A stretch of DNA of 64,000 nt. Origin: Hyphomicrobium methylovorum. GTDB taxonomy: Bacteria; Pseudomonadota; Alphaproteobacteria; Rhizobiales; Hyphomicrobiaceae. Below the pieces are notes generated by a model. The model worked only from the letters and a program-made list of their open reading frames with translations, was not told the origin of the DNA and made no database searches. A program made the position numbers and the translations under genes. This document shows, piece after piece, positions 46,098-55,148 of the stretch (positions are counted from its first letter, which is position 1; every line of letters starts with the position of its first letter). The stretch covers positions 124,001 to 188,000 of the forward strand of contig NZ_QHJE01000001.1 in NCBI RefSeq assembly GCF_013626205.1, given 5' to 3'.

Positions 46098-47113
46098 TGC
46101 GTGGATCCGCCAAAGGGCCGATGTTTCTGCTCGGTCTGATATTGCTTGGTGCGATGATCCTATCGCTTACGCTCGGGCGCTATCCGCTGAGTATCGGCGA
46201 TATCAGTGCATTTTTTCAGGCCGCGATCGGGCTTCGAGAGATTGAACCCGTACGCTATGCGCTATTGCAAAATATCATCGTCGAGATCCGCTTGCCCCGT
46301 ATCCTGGCAGCCGTGTTGATTGGCGCAGCACTTTCGATTTCCGGCGCCGCTTTTCAGGCAGTCTTTCGCAACCCTCTCGTCTCACCGGGCATTCTTGGCG
46401 TGCTCGGAGGTGCGGGATTCGGAGCGGCGATTGGCTTATTGATCTCCGGTCACTGGATTGTCGTCCAGTTGATGGCTTTTGCTATGGCGATCCTGGCAGT
46501 GGGGCTTGCTGTACTGATCGCGAGACTGTTCGGAACGGGATCGATGCTGACGCTCATCCTTGGCGGCATTATCAGCAGCGCATTGTTCACAGCGATGCTC
46601 TCAATCGTAAAGTATACCGCTGATCCATATAATCAGCTGCCGGCAATCGTCTATTGGCTGATGGGAAGCCTTCAGGGCGTAGAGCTGAAGCATATCTCTA
46701 TTGTCGTCGTGCCGATTTTAGCTGGCATCGTGGGACTGACACTGTGCGGCCGGGCACTCGATGCATTGTCGATGGGTGACGATGAAGCGCGCGCGCTTGG
46801 AGTTCCCGTCAAGACGGTCCGCTATGGCGTGATCGTGGCCGCGACGCTTGTCTCCGCTTTGTCGGTATCGATTGCAGGCATCATTGGCTGGATCGGGCTG
46901 GTCATACCGAACTTCGCGCGTCTCCTGTTCGGGCCCGCCAACGCCCGCCTGATTCCTCTCAGCGCGATGCTCGGAGCGTTGTTTCTTCTTTGCGCCGATT
47001 GTCTCGCGCGGGCGTTGACACCCGCCGAAATTCCTATCGGAATCGTGACAGAGCTACTCGGCATCCCGGCACTTCTCTTTGTGCTCGGGCGTGCGCGCCG
47101 GGCGTGGGTCTAG
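46094..47113 (+). CDS. FecCD-family ABC transporter permease
   Basis: A 339-aa permease with about ten helices. Its family motifs are VEIRLPRILAAVLIGAALSISGAAFQAVFRNPLVSPGILGVLGGAGFGAAIG, GGIISSALFTA, WLMGSLQG, DEARALGV (coupling helix contact with the ATPase) and SIAGIIGWIGLVIPNFARLLFG. It starts within the last codons of the monooxygenase gene (ATGA overlap), and the ATPase gene starts 19 bases after its stop. A single permease gene implies a homodimer. It moves the iron-siderophore-, cobalamin- or heme-like substrate delivered by the binding protein. Confidence 0.92.
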   Translation: MMRGSAKGPMFLLGLILLGAMILSLTLGRYPLSIGDISAFFQAAIGLREIEPVRYALLQNIIVEIRLPRILAAVLIGAALSISGAAFQAVFRNPLVSPGILGVLGGAGFGAAIGLLISGHWIVVQLMAFAMAILAVGLAVLIARLFGTGSMLTLILGGIISSALFTAMLSIVKYTADPYNQLPAIVYWLMGSLQGVELKHISIVVVPILAGIVGLTLCGRALDALSMGDDEARALGVPVKTVRYGVIVAATLVSALSVSIAGIIGWIGLVIPNFARLLFGPANARLIPLSAMLGALFLLCADCLARALTPAEIPIGIVTELLGIPALLFVLGRARRAWV

Positions 47114-47132
47114 CAGTCGATCGTGTAGGCAG

Positions 47133-47969
47133 ATGGAAGCACCTTTCGAAATCTCATCCGACGTTCCCTCCGGTTGCCGCATCGAAGCACGCGATCTCCA
47201 TTTCCTGTTCGATGATCGCGATGTCTTGAAGGGGGTCAATCTTGCGCTTGGGCCGGGAGAAGTTGTGTCGCTGCTTGGTGCCAATGGCGCCGGAAAAACC
47301 ACGTTGCTGCGCCTGCTGCTGGGATTGGAGTCTCCCTCGCGAGGACAGGTTCTGATCGGGAGAACGGCTCTCGAGTCGCTGTCCCGCCGTCAAATCGCAA
47401 CGCGCGTCGCTTACGTGCCCCAAGTGCACACGACGCCGTTTCCCTACACGGTTCGTGAGGTTGTCGTCATGGGGCTGCCGAAAGGCAGCCTGTTGAGCAG
47501 CCCCTCCGAGACAGACCACGACGTGGTGCGGACGGTACTTGAGAAGCTCAGGATTTGGCACCTCGCGGATCGCATCTACAGCGGAATCTCGGGAGGCGAG
47601 CGCCAATTGACTCTTATTGCACGCGCGTTGGCTCAGGAAGCTTCAACTCTGATCTTGGACGAACCGCTGGCGAATTTGGACTTTGGGTATCAAGTCGTCC
47701 TTGCTCAGCATTTGAACGACCTAGCGAAAGAAGGTCATGCCATCTTGATGAGCGGTCACGATCCTCAGTTCGCGTACCATGTGTCAACGCGGATTGCTCT
47801 CCTCATCGATGGCCGCCTCGCGCAAGACGGCCCGCCCCACCAAGTTTTGAACAGCGCGAGCCTGCGGAAGCTTTACGGAATTGACGTGGAGTGCGTCTCG
47901 CTCAGTAAAAATCGCGTAGCGTTCTTTCCCTCAGTAATGCTATCGGCCGGCGTTCAAAACGAAGCATAA
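47133..47969 (+). CDS. FecE/BtuD-type ABC transporter ATPase
   Basis: A 278-aa nucleotide-binding subunit. Walker A is LLGANGAGKTTLLRLL, the Q-loop is AYVPQVHTTPFPYTVREVVVMG, the signature is ISGGERQLTLIARAL, Walker B is STLILDEPLANLDFG, and the H-loop is LMSGHDPQFAYHVS. The signature reads GGERQL, close to the usual SGGQRQR of iron-chelate importers. Start 47133 has TAGGCAG upstream; an earlier in-frame codon would overlap the permease. It is the last gene of the uptake operon. A 10-bp inverted repeat (47972-47981/48050-48059) lies in the convergent intergenic space after it. Confidence 0.92.
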   Translation: MEAPFEISSDVPSGCRIEARDLHFLFDDRDVLKGVNLALGPGEVVSLLGANGAGKTTLLRLLLGLESPSRGQVLIGRTALESLSRRQIATRVAYVPQVHTTPFPYTVREVVVMGLPKGSLLSSPSETDHDVVRTVLEKLRIWHLADRIYSGISGGERQLTLIARALAQEASTLILDEPLANLDFGYQVVLAQHLNDLAKEGHAILMSGHDPQFAYHVSTRIALLIDGRLAQDGPPHQVLNSASLRKLYGIDVECVSLSKNRVAFFPSVMLSAGVQNEA

Positions 47970-48071
47970 AACTCGTAGGACTCGACGTAGCCTAGAGCAG
48001 TATGCTTCGTTGCCATCACCACTCATATTCATCACACCGAGCGTCGGTGGTCCTACGAGATTGTGTCGCGG

Positions 48072-49592
48072 TCAGTGATGTGCGCGCAAACGTCTGCCAT
48101 GCCCTGCCAAGGTGAAGAACACCACGACCGACAGCGCGGCGATCGCTACGCCAGCCGTCATCAGGAGCGCCGCATGAGTCTTGGTGAAGGCCGCCTTGCC
48201 TGCTTCGATCAATGCCGCGCCCTGCTCGCCTGCAAGCTGGTTCGCAATGATGTAGGTGTCGCCGATCGTTCTGGACGCCTGCTCTGCGAAATCATGTGAC
48301 AGGCCGGACGGCAGCTCGATGGCGCGGCTGAACATTCTCGCCATGAAGACTCCGAACAGAGTGATCCCGAGACCGCTTCCAAGTTCGTAGCCCGTCGCTT
48401 CCAGCGAACCCGCTGCACCGCCCTTGCTCGCATCGACAGCGCCCATGATCGCGATTGATGAGGCCGTCAGCCCGATGCTGAGCGTGAGCCCGACAGCGGC
48501 AAGCGCGGCCGGAACAGAAAGGCCCGGATCGTGGAAATCGCTTTGCCCGAGGAACACCAGCGCACCCGCCGAAACCGCGAGTGAAACGGTTGCGACACTC
48601 CGCAAGCCAAACCGATTGGACAGGTAGCCCGCAACGGGACCGCCCACGGCGGCGGCGGCCATGATCGGGATCATCCAGATTCCTGCCTGCAGTGGCGTCT
48701 TATCGAGGACGTATTGCAGTTCCTGCGCCAGCGTCAGCTCGACGCCTGCCAGCGCACCCGAAGCAACCATGGCCATGATCAGGCCGGTGATGATCGCCGG
48801 ATGAGACAGCAGTGATAGGTCCAGCATCGGATCGGGCGAACGGAGCTGCTTGTGCGCGAACAGCGCCAGAACCGCGACGCCGAACACGACCACGAAGGCG
48901 ATGACCGCCAGAGGTTTCGTGCCTCCGAACCCGGCCTTGATGCCGTACACCAGAGATATCATGCCGACGATCAGCAGCAGTGCCTGACCGATGGCCCATT
49001 TGCCGGGCGTCGTCTGCTCGTTGCGCGGTAGCAACAAATAGCAAGCCAGCGCGACCACGAGCATGACCGGTACGTTGATCAGGAAGACCGACCCCCACCA
49101 GAAGTGCTCGAGAAAAGCGCCGCCAACGAGCGGACCCACTGCAGCCCCGGCCGCTCCGACCATACCCCAAAGTCCAAGCGCCATGGCGCGCTCGTCATCG
49201 TCCTCGAAGGTCTTGCGGATCAGGCCCAGAACGCAAGGCAAGATCATCGCGCCACCCAGGGCCAGAAGCACGCGAGCGGCGATCAGCATTGCGGGGCTCT
49301 GGGCGAACGCAGCCCACGCGGAGGCCACTCCGAAGATGCCAAGGCCGATGAGCAGGATCTTGCGGTTGCCAACTCGGTCCGCAAGCGTGCCCATAGGCAC
49401 GAGAAGGCCCGCCATCAGAAGCGGGTAGATATCAATAATCCAGAGCACTTCGGTGCCCGAAGCATTCAGCGATTGGGTCAGCGTCGGGACGGCGACATGC
49501 AAGATCGTCATGTCGAGTACCACCGGCAGAAACGCCAGCGTTACGGCGACCAGTACGAGCCAACGGTTGGTTGGAAGATCGGCGGCTGTCAT
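48072..49592 (-). CDS. DHA2-family MFS drug efflux pump (SmvA-like)
   Basis: A 506-aa, 14-helix drug:H+ antiporter. Signatures are LDMTILHVAVPTLTQSLNAS (motif D1), GTLADRVGNRKILLIGLG (motif A) and GAAGAAVGPLVGGAFLEHFWWGSVFLINVPVML (motif C with the DHA2 WxWxFxIN variant). It resembles SmvA/QacA-type exporters of quaternary ammonium compounds and dyes. It is divergent from a TetR regulator over 84 bases, with a palindrome at 49628-49645 between. Induction by pump substrates through release of TetR is expected. The substrate range is inference. Confidence 0.92.
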   Translation of the reverse strand: MTAADLPTNRWLVLVAVTLAFLPVVLDMTILHVAVPTLTQSLNASGTEVLWIIDIYPLLMAGLLVPMGTLADRVGNRKILLIGLGIFGVASAWAAFAQSPAMLIAARVLLALGGAMILPCVLGLIRKTFEDDDERAMALGLWGMVGAAGAAVGPLVGGAFLEHFWWGSVFLINVPVMLVVALACYLLLPRNEQTTPGKWAIGQALLLIVGMISLVYGIKAGFGGTKPLAVIAFVVVFGVAVLALFAHKQLRSPDPMLDLSLLSHPAIITGLIMAMVASGALAGVELTLAQELQYVLDKTPLQAGIWMIPIMAAAAVGGPVAGYLSNRFGLRSVATVSLAVSAGALVFLGQSDFHDPGLSVPAALAAVGLTLSIGLTASSIAIMGAVDASKGGAAGSLEATGYELGSGLGITLFGVFMARMFSRAIELPSGLSHDFAEQASRTIGDTYIIANQLAGEQGAALIEAGKAAFTKTHAALLMTAGVAIAALSVVVFFTLAGHGRRLRAHH

Positions 49593-49627
49593 CTCTCACC
49601 TGGACAAAGATTACGTCCACTCATATA

Positions 49628-49645
49628 AATACATACGTATGGATT
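49628..49645. promoter_or_regulatory. TetR-type operator candidate
   Basis: AATACATACGTATGGATT contains a perfect 10-bp core CATACGTATG with further symmetric outer pairs. It lies midway between the divergent MFS and TetR genes. Confidence 0.65.
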
Positions 49646-49676
49646 TGAAAGTGGATAATGGCAGGGGAATGACGAA

Positions 49677-50219
49677 TTGGGCAGAAAACCGACGATCACG
49701 CGAGAGCGGCTGCTTGAAATCGCAGACAAAATCGTTCGCAGCGAAGGCGCCGCAGGACTGACGATCGATGCCCTGGCCAGAGCAGCCAACATCTCGAAGG
49801 GCGGCGTCCAGTACTCGTTTGCGTCGAAGGACGACTTGATCCGTGCGCTAGTCGAGCGATGGACGCAGAAATTCGACGAGCTGCTTGGAGAGATGGACGG
49901 CCTTTCGGCCGTCGATCTCATCCGACAATACATCAAGGTCACGCGCGACTCTCAGCCGGCCATGAACGCCAAGATGGCTGGCCTGATGATTGCCTACATC
50001 CAGAACCCGGAAAACCTCACGGAAACCCGTCAATGGTATCGTTCGATGCTTGAGCGCCTCGGTGGTGAAACGAACGAGGCGCAGGCGGCCCGCGTCGCGC
50101 TGCTGGCAGTCGAGGGACTGTTCTTGTTGCGCATTACCGGCATAGACGAGCACGGGGAATGGAGCGCCTTCCTGAACGACGTCGAAAGCGTCTTCGAGCG
50201 TCTGCTCGAAAAACGATGA
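49677..50219 (+). CDS. TetR/AcrR family repressor
   Basis: A 180-aa repressor. The N-terminal HTH is TITRERLLEIADKIVRSEGAAGLTIDALARAANISKGGVQYSFASKDDLIRALVERW, with the typical Y-x-F-x-S-K-x-x-L end. The C-terminal helical ligand domain is divergent (SQPAMNAKMAGLMIAYIQNPE) and resembles the C-terminal domain seen in SmvR-type regulators. Translation begins at TTG 49677, with AGGGGA eight bases upstream; the nearby ATG 49669 is in another frame. It probably represses the divergent DHA2 pump and itself through the palindrome at 49628-49645. Confidence 0.9.
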   Translation: MGRKPTITRERLLEIADKIVRSEGAAGLTIDALARAANISKGGVQYSFASKDDLIRALVERWTQKFDELLGEMDGLSAVDLIRQYIKVTRDSQPAMNAKMAGLMIAYIQNPENLTETRQWYRSMLERLGGETNEAQAARVALLAVEGLFLLRITGIDEHGEWSAFLNDVESVFERLLEKR

Positions 50220-50264
50220 GCCGCCTAAGTTCGTTCGAAGAGAATGGGACCGATCGATCTCCCG

Positions 50265-51050
50265 TCATTGGACGGGGCGTAAACCCAGATCGCTGATATC
50301 GACCTTTTTACTCCCCTTGGGTGGCGCGAAGACATAGCTCTGTGGTTCTGAGTTTTCGTTTTGCCACGTGTATAAATTCGTTTGGTGGCTGCCTTCGTCA
50401 GGACTTCGAATGACGGTCTTGCACGGGAGCGGAACACCATCCTTCCGAAGCCAAGCCGTCCATATGTCGGAGTCCGTCTGAGACTCGTACCGAATGTCGT
50501 AGCGGACGCACGTCTGGTCGCCGATGCGGTCAACACCTGCCTTTGTGACCTTCACGTCGCTGTCGCCGCGCGAGATGTTGCCAACAAGCCCAATGAATTG
50601 CAGCACCCGCGCTTGGAGCGCGGCTAGTCCCGTAAATATGTTTAGAGCGTCTATCGGCCGTTCGGTGGCCGGTCGCTGTGCGTACTTGTTCGTTTTTCCA
50701 TCGTAGATGGTGAAGTCCTTGCCATCGGACGTCATCAGATAGGAGAAGCCGCTGCCCGTAAGCTCGATGCGCAATAAATTTGGCCGCCCGACATAGAATT
50801 GCGCACGCCCTCGTGAGGCGCCAAGCGACATATTCTTCGCATCGTATGACGTTACGAAGCTGATCGTGTTATTTCTTAGGTATTCATCCAAGCGACTAAA
50901 TACATTGCGTGGATCGTTGGCATCGGTTTCGTCGGTAATTTGAGATGCACTGTTTTCCGCAAGACTTGAACCCGCAAAAAACGGTCCCAGCGCCAAGAAA
51001 AATAAAAATGGAATTAAATGCGTTTTCGGAAACAAGCTGAGTATTTTCAT
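50265..51050 (-). CDS. DUF2092 periplasmic protein (LolA-like fold)
   Basis: A 261-aa exported protein. The Sec signal peptide (FPKTHLIPFLFFLALGPFFAGSSLA) is followed by a DUF2092 domain: a leading helix (VFSRLDEYLRN), strands ISFVTSYDAKNM and RGRAQFYVGRPNLLRIEL, GKDFTIYDGKTNKYAQRPA, and a C-terminal QTCVRYDIRYE plus WTAWLRKDGVPLPCKTVI with one Cys pair. The fold is akin to LolA/LolB, so a lipid- or hydrophobe-binding role is possible, though none is known. GAGG precedes ATG 51050. It is single and unrelated to its neighbours. Confidence 0.88.
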   Translation of the reverse strand: MKILSLFPKTHLIPFLFFLALGPFFAGSSLAENSASQITDETDANDPRNVFSRLDEYLRNNTISFVTSYDAKNMSLGASRGRAQFYVGRPNLLRIELTGSGFSYLMTSDGKDFTIYDGKTNKYAQRPATERPIDALNIFTGLAALQARVLQFIGLVGNISRGDSDVKVTKAGVDRIGDQTCVRYDIRYESQTDSDIWTAWLRKDGVPLPCKTVIRSPDEGSHQTNLYTWQNENSEPQSYVFAPPKGSKKVDISDLGLRPVQ

Positions 51051-51380
51051 TTCAGCCTCACGCTGGATACAATAGCACCCGCCCGCTTGGCAGCACTCTT
51101 CTGCCGATAACATTCAGTAGTCAAACAAATACGCTCTTGCGCTGCACCAGAATGCGCCTGGCGTTTAACTATGCCGTGGTCAGATGATCGTCAAAGGCGG
51201 TCGGCACGTATTGCACTCGGTTATTCCGGATCCCTTAGTCAGGATCGGCGCGAGAATACTATTCACGAAAGTTGTTTGCTATTCTTTCGCATGTCTCGTC
51301 GCGCGTTTCTTTCGCTCAATCTATTTTATATTTAGCTATTTAGCATGCGCATTCAGATAAGCGCCGTCCTGCGAGCGGAC
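51051..51380. other. AT-richer intergenic region
   Basis: A 330-base stretch between the DUF2092 start and the end of the broken LysR gene. It is visibly more AT-rich than its surroundings, especially 51255-51350. I see no gene, tRNA or strong hairpin. It should contain the DUF2092 promoter. Confidence 0.45.
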
Positions 51381-52283
51381 TTATTGCAGGAGCTGTTTTT
51401 TGAGCAGCGTTTCGAGCCAATCGGCAAAGACCTGCAATCGGCGCGACAGATGCTGCCTGTGCGGATAAAGCAAAGTCATTGGCATGGGTTCCGCGCGGTG
51501 ATGGGGCATAACCTCAATCAGCTCGCCCGCTTCCAGGTGACTGCGGACGTCATAGGCCGGGATCTGGATAAGCCCGAGCCCTGCCAGGCAGCAGGCGATG
51601 TACGCTTCCGCGCTATTCACGGTGATCCGCCCGCGCAACGGCGTCGTGCGACGCGCGTCGTGTTCGATCCACTCCCAGTCTTCGACCCGCCCGCTCGAAG
51701 GCGATGCGTAATTGACTGCCCAATGATGTTCGAGATCGTCTGACGTCTAAGGAGTTCCATGGCGTTTCAAATAAGCCGGACTTGCGACATTGATGAGCGG
51801 CAGCTTGCCGATGGGCCGCGATATCAGACCGGAGTCGCTCAACGGACCGACGCGCACGACGCAATCGACGCCGTCCTCCACCAGGTTCACCGCGCGGTCG
51901 GTGACACCGAGATCGATGTCGATCTGCGGATAGCGCTCAAGAAACTCCGGAAGTGCCGGTGCGATAATCAGGCGCCCGATGCGGCCTGGCACGTCGATCC
52001 GCAGCTTGCCTGACGGTTGCGCCTCCGTCTGCCGGAACAGATTTTCGGTGTCTTCAACATCGGCGACAACGCGCTGGCAACGCTCATAAAGGGCAACGCC
52101 CTCCTGCGTCGGCGAAACTTTGCGTGTTGTGCGATGGAGCAACCTCACACCGACACGCCCTTCCAGTTCCTGGACAGCCGCCGAAACGGAAGAGCGCGGC
52201 ACGCCGAGTGTATCGGCGGCGCGGGTGAAACTCGAACACTCGACAACGCGGGCAAAGATGCGGAACAGATCGATGCGATCCAA
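51381..52283 (-). pseudogene. LysR family regulator interrupted by an in-frame amber codon
   Basis: A 300-codon LysR gene. The HTH (IFARVVECSSFTRAADTLGVPRSSVSAAVQELE) and first half of the effector domain are intact up to SPAYLKRHGTP. There a TAG at 51749-51747 (codon 179) stops the frame. The same frame then continues without interruption as TSDDLEHHWAVNYASPSSG...VEDWEWIEH to a normal C-terminus. A single base change (for example AAG to TAG) explains it. The start is TTG 52283. It is divergent from an SDR gene that is also damaged, so the pair seems to be decaying. The N-terminal part could still bind DNA. Confidence 0.85.
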
Positions 52284-52423
52284 AGGAGTGAGGGCCTTCC
52301 ATTGGTCGGAATTTCTGACAAGTGATGTCAGAATGGTCGTATTTATCTGAGAATACTAGACGATATGCTTGCCCCGATAAACGCGGCGCTCACACGGCCG
52401 CAACCGGCTCAGGAGGCCAACCC

Positions 52424-53196
52424 ATGACCGACCACAGCATCAAGGGCAAAACCGTCATCATCGCGGCGGAGGTAAAAACCTCGGCGGGTTGATCGCACGC
52501 GATCTTGCCGCCCACGGCGCGAAAGCGATCGCTGTTCATTACAACAGCAAGGCCAGCAAGGCCGAAGCTGATGAGACAGTGGCCGCAATCAAGTCGGCTG
52601 GTGCTCAAGGTGCCGCCTTTCAGGCGGACCTGACAACGGCGGGCGCTGTTGAAACGCTTTTCGCCGATGCGATCGCCGCCATCGGCAGACCGGACATCGC
52701 GATCAATACAGTCGGCAAGGTGCTCAAGAAGCCAATCGTCGAAATTTCCGAAGCCGAGTATGACGAGATGAGCGCGGTCAACGCGAAGTCGGCTTTCTTC
52801 TTCATCAAGGAAGCGGGCAAGCATCTCAACGACAACGGCAAGCTATTGACGCTTGTCACATCATTGCTCGGCGCCTATACGCCCTTCTATTCGAGCTATG
52901 CGGGCACCAAAGCTCCGGTTGAGCACTTTACGCGCGCGGCCTCCAAGGAATTCGGTGCACGCGGCATCTCGGTGACGGCGATCGGTCCGGGCCCAATGGA
53001 CACGCCGTTTTTCTATCCGGCCGAAGGCGGGGATGCGGTTGCTTATCACAAGACCGCCGCAGCACTCTCCGGGTTCTCCAAGACTGGCCTGACCGACATC
53101 GAGGATATCGTGCCCTACATCCGCTTTATGGTATCGGACGGCTGGTGGATGACTGGGCAGACCATCCTCGTCAACGGCGGCTACACGACCAAATAG
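52424..53196 (+). pseudogene. short-chain dehydrogenase with a one-base deletion in the cofactor motif
   Basis: AGGAGG precedes ATG 52424 and the frame starts MTDHSIKGKTVIIA. It then shifts and stops at a TGA 21 codons later. The rest of a normal SDR runs in another frame from about 52489: LIARDLAAHGAKAIAVHYNSKA, NTVG, catalytic YAGTK, and WWMTGQTILVNGGYT at the end. Restoring one G in GCGGCGG (52463-52469) gives the expected GGGKNLGGLIARDL cofactor loop. Reinitiation from TTG 52489 would lack the NAD(P) motif. The adjacent regulator is also broken. A sequencing indel cannot be excluded. Confidence 0.82.
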
Positions 53197-53304
53197 ACGC
53201 TCGCCAATAATGGGGAGCGCCATCCGGACGCGGGCCCGGCGACTGTTCGGCAGTGCACACTTTCCGCTAGCATTGCGGCATCCCTAACTGACCGGAGGTG
53301 ACGA

Positions 53305-55110
53305 ATGGCCGTCGAGACCGCGACCCACGCAGCCGAAGCCGCCCATGCTGGCTTCGACCTCGTCCCGGTCGTTGTGCTGCTCGCCGCTGCGGTCGTCTCC
53401 GTTCCAATTTTTAAGAAGATCGGCCTCGGTTCGGTGCTCGGCTATCTGGCGGCCGGGCTGGCCATCGGGCCATTTGGCATCGGGCTGTTCTCCGATCCGC
53501 AATCGATCCTGCACGTCGCGGAACTCGGCGTCGTCATGTTCCTGTTCATTATCGGGCTGGAGATGCAGCCGTCGCGTCTCTGGTCGATGCGTGGAGAGAT
53601 CTTCGGGCTGGGGCTCGTGCAGGTCGGATTGTGCATCGCGCTTCTCACGTGCGTGGGACTCGAGCTCAATTATTCGTTCGCGCAGAGCTTCGTTGCGGGC
53701 ACCGGCTTCGTGCTCACCTCCACCGCTGTCGTGATGCAGATGCTGGAGGAGCGCCACGCCCTCGCTGCGCAGAAAGGGCGGCGGATTGTTGCCATTCTGC
53801 TGTTCGAAGACCTCGCCATCGTGCCGCTGCTAGCGGCGGTTGTCTTCCTTGCGCCCGGAGGGGCGGACACCACGCTCACCCACCGGCTCGTCTCGGTCGG
53901 CATCGGGCTCGGCTCGATCGCCGCGCTGATCGTCGCCGGACGCTATTTGCTCGATCCGATGTTCGCCATGCTCGGGCGGGCGAAGGCGCGCGAGGTGATG
54001 ACAGCCGCCGCGCTGCTGGTGGTGCTCGGTGCTGCGCTCGCCATGCAGCTTGGTGGACTCTCCATGGCGATGGGAGCCTTCCTTGCTGGTGTGCTGCTGT
54101 CGGAATCCTCGTTCCGTCACCAACTCGAGGCCGATATCGAACCGTTCCGCGGTGTCTTGCTCGGACTTTTCTTCCTTGGCGTGGGAATGGCGCTCGATCT
54201 CGGTGTGATCGCTGCCAACTGGCGGCTGATCGCGATTTCGGTCGCCGCCTACATGGTGCTGAAGATGATCGGCATCTATGTCGTTGCGCGGCTGTTCCGA
54301 GCCGGCAATCGTGAAGCGATCGAGCGCGCAGTGCTGATGGCGCAGGGAGGTGAGTTCGCCTTCGTGCTCTATGCTACCGCGATGCAAGTCGGCCTCATCG
54401 ACGCCGAGGCAAACGCCGTTCTCACCGCCACCATCATCGTCTCGATGGCGCTGACGCCGCTCATGATCATCGCCCATGACCGGCTGATGCCGAAGCGTCC
54501 GCCCTCGCTTCACGGCGTCGAGGTTGCGGAAAACCTGTCCGCCAGTGTTTTGATGGTTGGCTTCGGCCGCGTCGGACAGATCGTCAGCCAGCCACTACTC
54601 GGGAATGGCTGTTCGGTATCCCTGATCGAGATCGATCCCGACCTGATCCGCGATGCGCAGAACTTTGGCTTCAAGGTCTATTACGGCGACGGCACTCGGC
54701 TCGACATCCTGCATGCCGCCGGTGCGGCTCAAGCACGGCTGATCATCGTGGCGGTGAACAACGCGGAAGCGGCGCTCAAGATCACCGAACTCGTCAAGGC
54801 GGAGTTCCCGCTGGTTCCTGTTCTGGTCCGGGCGATCGACCGTGAGCATGCCGCCGCGCTCACTCATGCCGGGGCCGACTTCCAGATCCGCGAGACCTTT
54901 GAATCGGCACTCGTCCTCGCTGACAAAGCGCTGGAGATGATGGACGTCTCCGAGGAAGAACGAGAGATCGTGATTACCGATATTCGGCGGCGTGACGCCG
55001 AGCGCTTGTCTTTGGAACTCGTGGGCGGGATGTACGACCTCGGCGCACGCAGCCTCGTTCTTGGCAATCTTCCGCTCAAGCCCGGCCGGCCCGAGGAGAC
55101 GGGCACGTAA
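53305..55110 (+). CDS. CPA2-family K+/H+ antiporter with TrkA-N domain (KefB/KefC-like)
   Basis: A 601-aa monovalent cation:proton antiporter. About 12-13 helices (residues 18-395) include LGSVLGYLAAGLAIGPFGIGL, VVMFLFIIGLEMQPSRLW, AGTGFVLTSTAVVMQ, LLFEDLAIVPLLA and GAFLAGVLLSESSFRHQ. A cytosolic RCK/TrkA-N domain follows (VLMVGFGRVGQIVSQPLLGNGCSVSLIEIDPDLI). This layout fits glutathione-gated Kef systems that acidify the cytoplasm during electrophile stress, which would suit a methylotroph exposed to formaldehyde. The regulatory site cannot be verified. GGAGGTGAC precedes the ATG. No ancillary kefF/G gene is nearby. Confidence 0.92.
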   Translation: MAVETATHAAEAAHAGFDLVPVVVLLAAAVVSVPIFKKIGLGSVLGYLAAGLAIGPFGIGLFSDPQSILHVAELGVVMFLFIIGLEMQPSRLWSMRGEIFGLGLVQVGLCIALLTCVGLELNYSFAQSFVAGTGFVLTSTAVVMQMLEERHALAAQKGRRIVAILLFEDLAIVPLLAAVVFLAPGGADTTLTHRLVSVGIGLGSIAALIVAGRYLLDPMFAMLGRAKAREVMTAAALLVVLGAALAMQLGGLSMAMGAFLAGVLLSESSFRHQLEADIEPFRGVLLGLFFLGVGMALDLGVIAANWRLIAISVAAYMVLKMIGIYVVARLFRAGNREAIERAVLMAQGGEFAFVLYATAMQVGLIDAEANAVLTATIIVSMALTPLMIIAHDRLMPKRPPSLHGVEVAENLSASVLMVGFGRVGQIVSQPLLGNGCSVSLIEIDPDLIRDAQNFGFKVYYGDGTRLDILHAAGAAQARLIIVAVNNAEAALKITELVKAEFPLVPVLVRAIDREHAAALTHAGADFQIRETFESALVLADKALEMMDVSEEEREIVITDIRRRDAERLSLELVGGMYDLGARSLVLGNLPLKPGRPEETGT

Positions 55111-55148
55111 CCTTGCGTGACTCGGTTTCACATTCCGCGACCCACGGC

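Noticed and set aside
51613-51864. 83-codon minus-strand frame overlapping the LysR amber codon, suggesting a frameshift
   Set aside because: Both LysR parts are in the same frame (their ends differ by a multiple of three), so the lesion is a nonsense codon and not a shift.
52489-53196. Intact 235-aa SDR starting at TTG 52489
   Set aside because: A proper ribosome binding site and ATG lie at 52424, and the missing segment is exactly the cofactor loop, so a frameshifted gene is the better description.
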